Of a DNA stretch of 64,000 nt, positions 7,404 to 15,886 are shown one piece after another. A model generated the notes under the pieces. The model had not been told where the DNA came from. It did not search any database and worked only from the letters and a program-made list of their open reading frames with translations. The stretch comes from Streptomyces aurantiogriseus (GTDB lineage: Bacteria; Actinomycetota; Actinomycetes; Streptomycetales; Streptomycetaceae). The position numbers and the translations under genes are program-made. How positions within the stretch are numbered: position 1 is the stretch's first letter; every line of letters begins with the position of its first letter. The stretch spans positions 434,001-498,000 of the forward strand of contig NZ_BMSX01000003.1 in NCBI RefSeq assembly GCF_014649375.1. The letters are read 5' to 3'.

Positions 7404-8291
7404 GTGCCAACTGCCATTGCCGTGACCGGTGCCGATCTGGCGCTGCCGCCGCAGGACGAGCGGACCCTGCCCGCCGCCGTCCTCGACGGCCTGGACCGCC
7501 GGCCCCTCGACCAGGCCGTCGCCGCCGTCCAGACACTGATCGAGCAGCACGGGCATGTGATCGTCGTGTACTCGCGGGCCGTCCCCACGGCCGTCGAGCA
7601 CCGGCTGCACACCATCCGCTCGCTCCTGGAGAGCGACCGCGTCGCGTTGTTCCGCCCCGATCTGCCCCCGCTCGGACTCGCCGTCCTGGCCCGCCAGTTG
7701 CGCCAGCTCGCCTCCTGCGACCTCAGCCCCGGCGTCCTCGCCTCGGCCGGCCGTCTCCTCACCCACTACATCCACACGGGCGCGCTCCTCGCCTCCGTCG
7801 CCCGCCTCGACCGGGTCCCCGTCGGCCTGAAGTCGCACGCCAGGTCATGGGTGCCGGGCAGTCAATTCGGCGTACTCGCCCATCCACAGCCCCAGTTGGT
7901 GAAGGCGGCCCCCGACACCACCTTGCCGGGCCCCGAGTTCGGCACCTGGATGCTGGTCGCCCGGGGACAGCTCCAGTCCGACTGGGTCACCGGCACCCTC
8001 GCCCCCGCCTGGAAGGCCCAGGGCCTGCGCGAGACGGAGCTGCCCGCCGAGTCCGCCGACTGGTGGGGCACCGGCAAGCTGATCGAGTTCTGCGCCTACC
8101 TGCCCGACCTGCCGGTCCTCTACCAACTGGTCACCTCCGTACGCCGGACCGTCTGCCACTGGTGCGGCATCGACGTCATCGGCGACCGCTGTGTGTTCTG
8201 CTCCGCCACCCCGCCGCCCGCACACGAGACCACCCGCCCCGCGCTCACCGCGGGTGGCCGCCACAGCCGCGCACTGACCAGCGGCGGCTGA
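7404..8291 (+). CDS. Conserved protein at the head of the Tad locus, C-terminal zinc ribbon
   Basis: 295 aa from GTG 7404, which has GGGGAG six bases upstream; an ATG at 7338 in the same frame would add 22 residues with a poorer ribosome site. The C-terminal part carries CHWCGID...DRCVFC, a zinc-ribbon-like pair of CxxC motifs. The body is rich in Leu, Val and Ala without signal peptide or membrane helices. A homologue at this place before cpaB/tadZ is common in Streptomyces. No enzymatic motif is seen. It may be a cytoplasmic accessory or regulator of the pilus genes; this is inferred from position only. Confidence 0.72.
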   Translation: MPTAIAVTGADLALPPQDERTLPAAVLDGLDRRPLDQAVAAVQTLIEQHGHVIVVYSRAVPTAVEHRLHTIRSLLESDRVALFRPDLPPLGLAVLARQLRQLASCDLSPGVLASAGRLLTHYIHTGALLASVARLDRVPVGLKSHARSWVPGSQFGVLAHPQPQLVKAAPDTTLPGPEFGTWMLVARGQLQSDWVTGTLAPAWKAQGLRETELPAESADWWGTGKLIEFCAYLPDLPVLYQLVTSVRRTVCHWCGIDVIGDRCVFCSATPPPAHETTRPALTAGGRHSRALTSGG

Positions 8292-8357
8292 ACCAGGTCC
8301 ACCGCCCCGCCCGCTTCCGTCCGCTCGACCCGACCCCCATACGAGGTTGCACGGTTC

Positions 8358-9065
8358 ATGAACTCCCGTCAGCGCCGCGGCGTGATCCTCCTGCTCCTGT
8401 CCGTGTTGTGTGCCCTCGGCGCCTTCGCCGGCGTCCTCTCCGTCATCGACGACGTCGAGTCCAAGGTCGGCCCCGAGGTCGCCGCGTACCGGCTGAAGGC
8501 CGACATCGCGCCCTACACCCCGCTCACCACGGCCCAGTTCGAGAAGATCGAGATGCCCGAGCGCTGGCTCTCCGAGAACGCGGTGACCGATCTCGCCGGT
8601 ATCCGCGGCAAGATCGCCGTGACGACCCTGAAGAAGGGGTCCCTGCTGCAGAGCGACATGATCGTCGACCAGCCCGCCCTCCAGCCCGGCCAGCAGGAGG
8701 TCGCCATCATGGTCGACGCGGCGACCGGTGTCGCCGGCAAGATCACCCCGGGCTCCTCGGTCAACGTCTACGCCACCTTCGAGGGCGTGAAGGAAGGCGA
8801 CCCCGACCAGTCGAAGATCATCGTCACCAACGCCCGCGTCCTCGACATCGGCGAGCTGACCGCCCTCAGGCCCGACGCCGACGACCGCGGCCGGGAGCCC
8901 ACCGACGCGGTCCCCATCACCTTCGCGCTGTCCACCCTCGACGCCCAGCGCATCACCTACGCCGAGTCGTTCGCCAAGCGCGTCCGGCTCGCGCTGGTGG
9001 CGCCGGGCACCCCCACCACGGTTCCCGAGCAGGACCGTACGTACGAACTCGCCACGGACAAGTGA
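8358..9065 (+). CDS. cpaB: Flp pilus assembly protein CpaB/RcpC family
   Basis: 235 aa. It has one N-terminal membrane helix (GVILLLLSVLCALGAFAGVL) and then an SAF-like domain (AYRLKADIAPYTPLTTAQFE) and the RcpC/CpaB domain, with the usual segment QEVAIMVDAATGVAGKITPG followed by VNVYATF. CpaB proteins sit at the outside of the membrane and help to assemble or secrete the Flp pilus. The gene follows the zinc-ribbon protein by 66 bp and precedes tadZ by 13 bp, clearly in the Tad operon. Confidence 0.88.
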   Translation: MNSRQRRGVILLLLSVLCALGAFAGVLSVIDDVESKVGPEVAAYRLKADIAPYTPLTTAQFEKIEMPERWLSENAVTDLAGIRGKIAVTTLKKGSLLQSDMIVDQPALQPGQQEVAIMVDAATGVAGKITPGSSVNVYATFEGVKEGDPDQSKIIVTNARVLDIGELTALRPDADDRGREPTDAVPITFALSTLDAQRITYAESFAKRVRLALVAPGTPTTVPEQDRTYELATDK

Positions 9066-9078
9066 GAGGCCGCCCGCC

Positions 9079-10329
9079 ATGCCCACGAGGATCCTCCCGG
9101 CCGTCGGCGACGCGGACGCGGTCCGCTCCCTCACCACCCTGCTCAGCCAGCTCCCCGACGCCGAACCGGTCACCCCGGTCGCCGACTCCACCCAGCTGGT
9201 CGACACCCTCGCCCGCCTCGCCGCCGAGTCGGTCGACGAGCTGCCCGAGGTCGTGATCGTCCACGAACGCATCGGCCCCGTACCGGCGCTGGAGCTGGTC
9301 CGCGAGGTCGCGCTGCGCTTCCCGGCGGTCGGCGTCATCCTCGTCACCACCGACGCGAGCCCCGGCCTCTTCGCCGCCGCCATGGACTCCGGCGCCCGCG
9401 GCCTGGTCGCCCTGCCCCTCAACTACGAGGAGCTGGCCAGCCGCGTCCAGGCGGTCGCCCAGTGGTCGGTCGGCGTACGACGCCATCTCGGCCACGGTGG
9501 CGACGTGTTCACCGGCGTCGGCGGCGCCGTCGTCACCGTCAGCGGCGCCAAGGGAGGCGTCGGCGCGACCCTCACGGCCGTCCAGCTCGCCCTCGCCGCC
9601 CAGGCGTCCGGCCGCCCCACCGCCCTGGTCGACATGGACCTCCAGGCCGGCGACATCGCCTCCTACCTGGACGTCCAGTTCCGCCGCTCGGTCGTCGACC
9701 TCGCCGCCATCGCCGACATCTCGCCCCGGATCCTCGCCGAGGCCGTCTTCCGTCACGACACCGGAGTGGCCCTCCTCCTCGCCCCCGGTGAGGGCGAACG
9801 CGGCGAGGAGGTCACCGACCGAGCCGCCCGCCAGATCGTCAGCGCCCTGCGCTCCCGCTACGAGGTCGTCGTCATCGACTGCGGCGCCCAGCTCGGCGGC
9901 GCCGGCGCGGCGGCGGTGGAGATGGCGGACACCGCCCTGCTGGTGACCACCCCCGACGTGGTCGCCGTCCGCGGCGCCAAACGCACCGTCCGTATGTGGG
10001 ACCGCCTCCAGATCCGCAAGGCCGAGGAGACCACGGTCGTCGTCAACCGCAACAGCCGCGCCACCGAGATCCAGCCCGCGCTCATCCAGAAGATCACCGG
10101 CACGGCCATCGCCACGACCACGATTCCCGCCAACTTCAAGGAACTCCAGGCCGCGGTCGACGCCGGCCGCGTCCACGCCCTCGACGGCAAGGGCACCGTC
10201 CGCCAGGCGATGTTCGCGCTCGCGGGCGAGCTGGGCCTGGTGAAGGCACCGGAGGGCGCGGAGCGCCGGGGCGGACGGGCGCGGGGCGGGGACCGCGGGC
10301 CGGTCGGGTTCCGGCGGAGGAGGGACTGA
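9079..10329 (+). CDS. tadZ: TadZ/CpaE-like pilus localisation ATPase
   Basis: 416 aa. Residues 1-130 form a receiver-like atypical domain (VVIVHERIGPVPALELVREV, then GVILVTTDASPG and GARGLVALPL) as in other TadZ/CpaE proteins. Residues about 150-390 are a MinD/ParA-type ATPase. The Walker A is KGGVGAT (158-164): the signature lysine at the start is kept, but the P-loop lysine before Thr is alanine. DMDLQAGDIASYL follows as the switch region. TadZ proteins mark the pole or site for Tad apparatus assembly. The 13-bp gap to cpaB and 2-bp gap to the next gene indicate one transcript. Confidence 0.88.
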   Translation: MPTRILPAVGDADAVRSLTTLLSQLPDAEPVTPVADSTQLVDTLARLAAESVDELPEVVIVHERIGPVPALELVREVALRFPAVGVILVTTDASPGLFAAAMDSGARGLVALPLNYEELASRVQAVAQWSVGVRRHLGHGGDVFTGVGGAVVTVSGAKGGVGATLTAVQLALAAQASGRPTALVDMDLQAGDIASYLDVQFRRSVVDLAAIADISPRILAEAVFRHDTGVALLLAPGEGERGEEVTDRAARQIVSALRSRYEVVVIDCGAQLGGAGAAAVEMADTALLVTTPDVVAVRGAKRTVRMWDRLQIRKAEETTVVVNRNSRATEIQPALIQKITGTAIATTTIPANFKELQAAVDAGRVHALDGKGTVRQAMFALAGELGLVKAPEGAERRGGRARGGDRGPVGFRRRRD

Positions 10330-10331
10330 GG

Positions 10332-10772
10332 GTGCCTTTACGAGCCGCGAGGAGAGCGACGTTCCGGGCCGTACGGCGAGCGGCGTTCCGGGCCGTGCGG
10401 GGAGGCCGGGACCGGGGCCAGGTCACGATCGAGTTCCTCGGCATGACCCCGCTGATCATCGTGACCCTGGTGGTGGTGTGGCAGTTCGTGCTGGTGGGGT
10501 ACACCTTCACGCTCGCGGGGAATGCTGCCGACGAGGCGGTGCGGGCGGGGACGGCGGCGCATCCGGGGGAGCGGCAGGCTGTGTGCGAACAGGCGGGCAA
10601 GGAGAAGCTGTCGGACGCGTGGCAGTCGGGTGCCCAGGTGAGCTGCTCGTCGTCGGCGGGCTTCGTGACGGCGGATGTCACGCTCCAGGTCCCCGTCCTC
10701 TTCCCGGGCGCGATCGCCTTCCCCTTCGAGGTGCACGGCCACGCGGGCGCGGTCGAGGAAGAGGACGACTGA
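10332..10772 (+). CDS. TadE-family pseudopilin-like protein
   Basis: 146 aa, GTG at 10332, two bases after the tadZ stop. An Arg-rich head of about 30 residues is followed by the TadE signature RGQVTIEFLGMTPLIIVTLV, where Gly precedes the mature segment and Glu sits at position +5, then the membrane helix. The outside part carries a cysteine pair (CEQAGKEK and SCSSS). TadE-like pseudopilins are processed by the Tad prepilin peptidase and contribute to the pilus base. The head encodes near-repeats (RAARRATFRAVRRAAFRAVR). Confidence 0.85.
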   Translation: MPLRAARRATFRAVRRAAFRAVRGGRDRGQVTIEFLGMTPLIIVTLVVVWQFVLVGYTFTLAGNAADEAVRAGTAAHPGERQAVCEQAGKEKLSDAWQSGAQVSCSSSAGFVTADVTLQVPVLFPGAIAFPFEVHGHAGAVEEEDD

Positions 10773-10773
10773 G

Positions 10774-11133
10774 ATGTCGTACGGACGCGGCAGACGTGAC
10801 CGGGGCCAGGTCGCCCTGGAGTACCTGGGCTTCCTCCCGATCCTGATTCTCATCGCCCTGGCCGCCGTACAGCTGGGCCTGGTCGCCTACGCGGTCCAGC
10901 AGGCGGGCACGGCCGCCCGGGCCGGGGCCCGCAGCGCGTCGCTCGACGAGGGCGCCGAGGGTGCCTGCCAGAACGCGGTCAGCAGCTGGCTGGCCGACGG
11001 CACGAGTTGTGCGAGCGCGAGCCTGGGCGACGAGGTCCAGGTCACCTCCAGCGTCACGATCCCGTCCGTCATCCCCGGGATCGGGGACTTCGGCCAGGCC
11101 CACAGGACGGCCACGATGCCGGTCGACCACTGA
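10774..11133 (+). CDS. Second TadE-family pseudopilin-like protein
   Basis: 119 aa, ATG at 10774, one base after the previous stop. Signature DRGQVALEYLGFLPILILIA with Glu at +5, then a membrane helix and a mainly polar outside domain with two cysteines (ACQNAV, TSCASA). It is a paralogue of the preceding gene, with the same architecture but low sequence likeness after the helix. Pairs of TadE/TadF-like proteins are normal in Tad loci. Confidence 0.86.
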   Translation: MSYGRGRRDRGQVALEYLGFLPILILIALAAVQLGLVAYAVQQAGTAARAGARSASLDEGAEGACQNAVSSWLADGTSCASASLGDEVQVTSSVTIPSVIPGIGDFGQAHRTATMPVDH

Positions 11134-11157
11134 AGGCCGTGAAGGAAGGCACCGGAC

Positions 11158-12495
11158 ATGAGCCTGCGAGCACGCATCACCTCCCCCGAGGAGAACGGCA
11201 GCCGGGGCGAGGACGGCCATCTGGTCGCCTCCTACCGCGCCAAGCTGCTGGAGGAGATCGACCTCGCGGAGATGAGTTCGCTGGCGGCGGCCGAGCGCCG
11301 GGCCCGTCTGGAGCGGGTGCTGGGGCACATCATCAGCCGCGAGGGCCCGGTGCTGTCGACGGTGGAGCGCTCGCAGCTGATCCGGAGGGTGGTCGACGAG
11401 GCCCTCGGCCTCGGCATCCTGGAACCGCTGCTCGAGGACGCGTCCATCACGGAGATCATGGTGAACGGCCCGGACGCGATCTTCGTAGAACGGGCGGGCC
11501 GGGTGGAGCAGCTCCCGATCCGCTTCGCGTCCGACGACCAGCTGATGCAGACGATCGAACGCATCGTCTCGACGGTCAACCGCCGCGTGGACGAGACCAA
11601 CCCGATGGTCGACGCGCGGCTGCCGTCGGGCGAACGCGTCAACGTCATCATCCCGCCCCTGTCCCTGACCGGCCCCATCCTCACCATCCGCCGCTTCCCC
11701 CGCTCCTTCACCCTCCACGAGCTGATCGGCTTCGGTTCGCTGGACGAGCACATGGTGTACCTGCTGGCGGGCCTGGTGCAGGCGAAGTTCAACGTGATCG
11801 TCTCGGGCGCGACGGGCACCGGGAAGACGACCCTCCTGAACGCCCTGTCGGGGCTGATCCCGGAGGGCGAACGCATCATCACCATCGAGGACTCGGCCGA
11901 ACTCCAGCTCCAGCAGTCGCATGTGATCCGCCTGGAGTCCCGCCCTCCGAACGTGGAGGGCAAGGGCCGCATCACCATCCGCGACCTGGTCCGCAACTCG
12001 CTGCGGATGCGCCCGGACCGGATCGTCGTCGGTGAGGTCCGGGGCGGGGAGTCGCTCGACATGCTCCAGGCGATGTCGACGGGCCACGACGGCTCCCTGG
12101 CCACGGTCCACGCGAACAGCGCCGAGGACGCTTTGATGCGCCTGCAGACCCTGGCGTCGATGTCGGACGTGGAGATCCCCTTCGTCGCCCTTCACGACCA
12201 GATCAACAGCGCGGTGGACGTCATCATCCAGCTCACCCGCTTCGCGGACGGGGTGCGGCGGGTGACGGAGATCGCGTTGCTCGACAGCCACGGCGGAGAG
12301 CCGTACCGCCTGGCGACCATCGCCCGCTTCAACGCCCAGCCGATGGCGGCGGACGGCCGTATATACGGCGCCTTCGAGTACTTCCCGCTCCCGCGCCGCA
12401 CCGCCGACCGCCTCTACATGGCGAGCCAGCCCATCCCGCAGGCCTTCGGAGTGGCCCGCACGCGGGACGAACTGGCCACCCGAGAAGCCCGTTAG
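11158..12495 (+). CDS. tadA: Tad secretion ATPase TadA/CpaF
   Basis: 445 aa. The N-terminal coiled part runs to about residue 90, followed by the ATPase: EIMVNGPDAIFVER, the Walker A GATGTGKT (217-224), the Asp box IITIEDSAELQ, the Walker B-like RMRPDRIVVGEVRGGE, and the His box STGHDGSLATVHANS. All are intact. It powers Flp pilus assembly from the cytoplasmic face as a hexameric GSPII/VirB11-type ATPase. The ORF lies 24 bp after the second tadE-like gene. It is followed by an unusual 9-bp-unit repeat tract before tadB, which could affect translation of the membrane partners. Confidence 0.95.
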   Translation: MSLRARITSPEENGSRGEDGHLVASYRAKLLEEIDLAEMSSLAAAERRARLERVLGHIISREGPVLSTVERSQLIRRVVDEALGLGILEPLLEDASITEIMVNGPDAIFVERAGRVEQLPIRFASDDQLMQTIERIVSTVNRRVDETNPMVDARLPSGERVNVIIPPLSLTGPILTIRRFPRSFTLHELIGFGSLDEHMVYLLAGLVQAKFNVIVSGATGTGKTTLLNALSGLIPEGERIITIEDSAELQLQQSHVIRLESRPPNVEGKGRITIRDLVRNSLRMRPDRIVVGEVRGGESLDMLQAMSTGHDGSLATVHANSAEDALMRLQTLASMSDVEIPFVALHDQINSAVDVIIQLTRFADGVRRVTEIALLDSHGGEPYRLATIARFNAQPMAADGRIYGAFEYFPLPRRTADRLYMASQPIPQAFGVARTRDELATREAR

Positions 12496-12507
12496 CCCCT
12501 CTGTCTG

Positions 12508-12650
12508 CAGCCAGGACAGCCAGGGCAGCCAGGACAGTCAGAACAAGCGGAACAGCCAGGACAGCCAGAACAAGCGGAACAGCCAGGACAGCCAGAACAA
12601 GCAGAACAGCCAGGACAGCCAGAACAGCAGGACAGACAGGACAGGCAGGA
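12508..12650 (+). repeat. Tandem repeat tract between tadA and tadB
   Basis: About 16 imperfect copies of a 9-base unit CAGCCAGGA / CAGCCAGAA / CAAGCGGAA fill almost the whole spacer. They form a 27-base higher-order repeat (three 9-mers) present nearly three times at 12550-12630. The repeat stops seven bases before the tadB ATG, and its last units give a purine-rich GGACAGGCAGGAC ahead of the start. No hairpin or coding role is evident on the plus strand. Confidence 0.9.
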
Positions 12651-12657
12651 CACCCCC

Positions 12658-13602
12658 ATGGATCTCCAGACCCTGATCACCCTCACCACCGGCGTGGCCC
12701 TGCTGACCTGCGTCCTGGCCGTCGCGGGCCTGCACACCTACGCGCGTGGCCGCGCCCAGCGGGCGGCCCTCGTCGACCGCCTCTCCCACACCGGCCGGCC
12801 CGCCCTCACCGGCCGCCGGCGCCGCTTCCGCACCCTGGACCGCCGCCTGCGCCGTACGAACCTCGGCCGCACACTGGAACTGAAGCTGACGGCGACGGGC
12901 CTGGACGTGACGCCGGGCGAGTTCTTCGCCTACATGCTGGCGACGGTCGCCGCCCTGTGGCTGATCGGCCAGGCCACCCTGGCCCCCTTCTTCGGCCCTC
13001 TGGCCGGCCTCCTCGGCGTCTGGGCAGCCGTCCAGTTCCTCAACTGGCAACGCCAGAAACGCATCGAACGCTTCATCAACCAACTCCCCGAACTGGCCCG
13101 CATCCTCGCCAACGCCACCCACGCCGGCCTCGCCCTGCGCACGGCCATCGGCATGGCGGCGGAGGAGCTGGAGGCACCGGCCGGGGAGGAACTGGCGAAG
13201 GTGGCCAACCAGTTGGCGATCGGGCACTCCCTGGACGACGCGCTGCAGGAACTGGCGGAGCGGCTGCCCTCGCGGGAGCTGGTCGTCCTGGTGACGACGC
13301 TGGTGCTGTCGAACCGGGCCGGCGGGCAGGTGGTGGGGGCGCTGCGGAACCTGACGGAGACGCTCGAGGAACGCAAGGAGACACGACGTGAGATCCGCAC
13401 CCAGCTCTCCCAGGTGAGCATGACGTCGTACGCCGTCCCCGCCCTGGGTGTCGGCTCGTTGTTCCTGATGAACGGGGTCAAGGACGGCGCCCTGGACCGC
13501 ATGACCGGCTCCCCGCTCGGCCAGGGGGCGGTCATCATCGCCTTCGGCCTGTACGCCGTCGGGTTCGTCCTCATCCGCCGTATGTCCCGCATCGACGTCT
13601 GA
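12658..13602 (+). CDS. tadB: Tad inner-membrane platform protein TadB
   Basis: 314 aa with a type II secretion F (T2SF) domain in the C-terminal half (NQLPELARILANATHAGLAL, then a Glu-rich segment and SNRAGGQVVGALRNLTETLEERK). It has N-terminal and central membrane helices (ITLTTGVALLTCVLAVAGL, FAYMLATVAALWLIG) and two C-terminal helices. It forms the membrane platform with TadC on which TadA acts. ATG 12658 is preceded by GGCAGGACACCCCC. Confidence 0.9.
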   Translation: MDLQTLITLTTGVALLTCVLAVAGLHTYARGRAQRAALVDRLSHTGRPALTGRRRRFRTLDRRLRRTNLGRTLELKLTATGLDVTPGEFFAYMLATVAALWLIGQATLAPFFGPLAGLLGVWAAVQFLNWQRQKRIERFINQLPELARILANATHAGLALRTAIGMAAEELEAPAGEELAKVANQLAIGHSLDDALQELAERLPSRELVVLVTTLVLSNRAGGQVVGALRNLTETLEERKETRREIRTQLSQVSMTSYAVPALGVGSLFLMNGVKDGALDRMTGSPLGQGAVIIAFGLYAVGFVLIRRMSRIDV

Positions 13603-13619
13603 GCAGGAGGTATCTGGTG

Positions 13620-14507
13620 ATGGGCCTGCTGCTCGCACTGGTCATGGGCCTCAGTGTCTGGGGCATCTTCGCCGGCGTCCGCATGTTCCGGGCGGACGCG
13701 AAACTCCCCGCCGACCTCGCCCTGGCCCTGGAGGTCGGGTCCACCCGTACGGGTGCGATGGACTCGCTGGTCGACCGCATGGGCATGCGGTACGCGCCCG
13801 CCGTACTGCGGCTGATGGGGCCGAGGCAGGTCGCCAGGTACCGCCGCAGGATCGACCTGGCGGGCAACCCGGGCGGGCTGACGATCGACCGGTACGCGGC
13901 GCGCCGGGCGGTGTACGGCGCGCTGGGCGCCGTGGGCGGTCTGGTGTTCGCGCTGCGGGGCGACTGGTTCGTGGCGCTGCTGATGCTGGCCTTCGGGGCG
14001 CTGTGGACGGAGGTCGGCATCTGGTCGGCGATCCGGGTGCGCAAGGACGTGATCGAGAGGACGCTGCCGGACTTCCTCGACGTACTGGCGGTGGTGGTGA
14101 GCGCGGGCCTGGGCTTCCGCCAGGCACTCGACCGGGTGGCGACGCGGTACGAGGGCCCGTGGGCGGACGAGATCCGCATCACCCTCCGCCAGATGGACCT
14201 GGGCATGAGCCGCCGCCAGGCGTTCGCCGAGCTGCGCCGCCGCAACGACTCCGAACAGGTCGCCATGTTCGTGACGGCCCTGCAGCAGGGCGAGGAACTG
14301 GGCGCCCCGATCGTCGACACGCTCGTCTCCATCGCCAAGGACATGCGCCGTACGGACGCGCAGAACGCCCGCCGGAAGGCCGCGCGCGCGGTGCCGAGGG
14401 CGACCTTGATGATCACCACGTTCATGGTCCCGGCGACGATGCTGCTGCTGGGCGCGGGATTGCTGCTGGGGTCCGGGACGGACTTCGGCACGATCACGGG
14501 GAAGTAG
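13620..14507 (+). CDS. tadC: Tad inner-membrane platform protein TadC
   Basis: 295 aa from ATG 13620; a GTG directly before it (13617) is an equally possible start. GCAGGAGG lies at the right distance. Helices at the N-terminus (LLLALVMGLSVWGIFAGV), the middle (VYGALGAVGGLVFAL) and the C-terminus flank a T2SF domain (ERTLPDFLDVLAVVVSAGLG, ALQQGEELGAPIVDTLVSIAKDM). It is the partner of TadB. The gene lies 17 bp downstream of tadB and 14 bp upstream of a sensor kinase gene. Confidence 0.9.
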   Translation: MGLLLALVMGLSVWGIFAGVRMFRADAKLPADLALALEVGSTRTGAMDSLVDRMGMRYAPAVLRLMGPRQVARYRRRIDLAGNPGGLTIDRYAARRAVYGALGAVGGLVFALRGDWFVALLMLAFGALWTEVGIWSAIRVRKDVIERTLPDFLDVLAVVVSAGLGFRQALDRVATRYEGPWADEIRITLRQMDLGMSRRQAFAELRRRNDSEQVAMFVTALQQGEELGAPIVDTLVSIAKDMRRTDAQNARRKAARAVPRATLMITTFMVPATMLLLGAGLLLGSGTDFGTITGK

Positions 14508-14521
14508 GGGGGAGGGACCGG

Positions 14522-15886
14522 GTGGCGACGACGGCGGGCACGGCCGGACTGACGGCGATGGGGATGACAGGAGGGAGGGGACTGAGGGCGGTGTTCGGGC
14601 GGCGCCGGACGGCACCTCGGGATCCCGTGACCGGTCCGCCGCTCACCCTCCAGGTCAACGCCCTCCAGGCGATGTGCCGCCAGGTCTTCGGCTTCCGCCT
14701 GGCGATGATCGCGCTCGCGGCCCCGGCGGCCCTGCTGAACGCGTCCCCCGGCCTGGGCGCCCGCATCGTGGGCGCGGCGGTCGTCATCACCTTCATGGTC
14801 TCGTACGCCCTGTTCCGCGACTGGGAACGCTTCGGCCCGCTCCTGCTCCGCCACCCCACCCTCCTGGCCGCGGACACCCTCCTCGGCTCGCTGCTGCTGA
14901 TCTCGGCGGGCCCCGACACGACCCTCGCCTACGTCAGCGTCTGCACTCCGCTGCTCGCGGGCATCGTCTACGGCTGGCGCGGCGCCGCCTGTTTCGCCTC
15001 GCTCCAGGCGCTGATCCTGCTGCTGGTGTACGCGACGACGCTGGAGGCCCAGACGCAGGAGACACACGTGAGCCTGGCCGAACGGCTGCTGCTGCCGGGC
15101 TTCTGTGTCATCACGGGCGCCGTGGGCTCGACACTGCGGGGCCTGACGCTCCGCTTCGGCGAGGCGACGCAGGCCCTGACGACGACTCAGGCCCGCCTGG
15201 CCGCCAGGGAGGCGACCGACGCCGAACGGGCCCGCCTGGCCCGCGAGATGCACGACTCGGTGGCCAAGACCCTGCACGGAGTGGCCCTGGCGGCAGAGGC
15301 ACTGGCCCACACGGCGGACGCCCCGGACACCCACCCGGAGCGGTTGCGCGAACAGGCGGACCTGGTGGCACGGGCGGCGCGGCGGGCGGCGGCGGAGTCC
15401 CGGGAGCTACTGAGGGACCTCAGGGGCGAGCCGACGACGGTGACGCACATCCTGTCGGATCTGCGGGCCAGGGCAGAGGACTTCGGCCGACGGACGGGAC
15501 TGCCGACGGAGTATCACTCCGTGGGCACCACCACGGAGTCACAGGTCGCACGGCTCCCCTCCGGGGTGGCCCGCCACGTCCTCACCATCACCGAGGAGGC
15601 GATGGAGAACGCCCACCGCCACGCCCGCGCGACCCACCTCGACGTCCACGCGGGCGTACGGGACGACCACCTGTACGTCACCGTCCACGACGACGGCCGG
15701 GGCCTCCCCCCGGACGCGACCCTCGAACACCTCCGCCGCGCGGGCCACTTCGGCCTGCTGGGGATGATGGAGCGAGCGGCTTCGATGGGCGCACGGATCG
15801 AGATCGGCAGGGGCGAGCGGGGCCGGGGCACGGAGGTCCGCCTGGAACTTCCCCTCTCCGGCAGGGGATCGGAGGCCGCCGAATGA
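14522..15886 (+). CDS. Sensor histidine kinase inside the Tad operon
   Basis: 454 aa, GTG at 14522 after GGGAGGG. Several membrane helices span about residues 55-205, then a cytoplasmic helix leads into a HisKA_3 dimerisation domain with REMHDSVAKTLHG (His244) and a HATPase_c domain (TITEEAMENAHRHARATHLDVH for the N box, then DDGRGLPPD and GHFGLLGMMERA). This is the NarL/DesK type that pairs with LuxR-type regulators. The regulator gene overlaps its stop by 4 bases (ATGA), so they are a cognate pair. Its place between tadC and flp suggests that it controls pilus production or senses its state. Confidence 0.92.
   Translation: MATTAGTAGLTAMGMTGGRGLRAVFGRRRTAPRDPVTGPPLTLQVNALQAMCRQVFGFRLAMIALAAPAALLNASPGLGARIVGAAVVITFMVSYALFRDWERFGPLLLRHPTLLAADTLLGSLLLISAGPDTTLAYVSVCTPLLAGIVYGWRGAACFASLQALILLLVYATTLEAQTQETHVSLAERLLLPGFCVITGAVGSTLRGLTLRFGEATQALTTTQARLAAREATDAERARLAREMHDSVAKTLHGVALAAEALAHTADAPDTHPERLREQADLVARAARRAAAESRELLRDLRGEPTTVTHILSDLRARAEDFGRRTGLPTEYHSVGTTTESQVARLPSGVARHVLTITEEAMENAHRHARATHLDVHAGVRDDHLYVTVHDDGRGLPPDATLEHLRRAGHFGLLGMMERAASMGARIEIGRGERGRGTEVRLELPLSGRGSEAAE

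Noticed and set aside
12492..12737. Minus-strand ORF with CPGCSAC repeats resembling a metal-binding protein
   Set aside because: The Cys repeats come only from the 9-base tandem repeat read backwards; no ribosome site and it overlaps the start of tadB.
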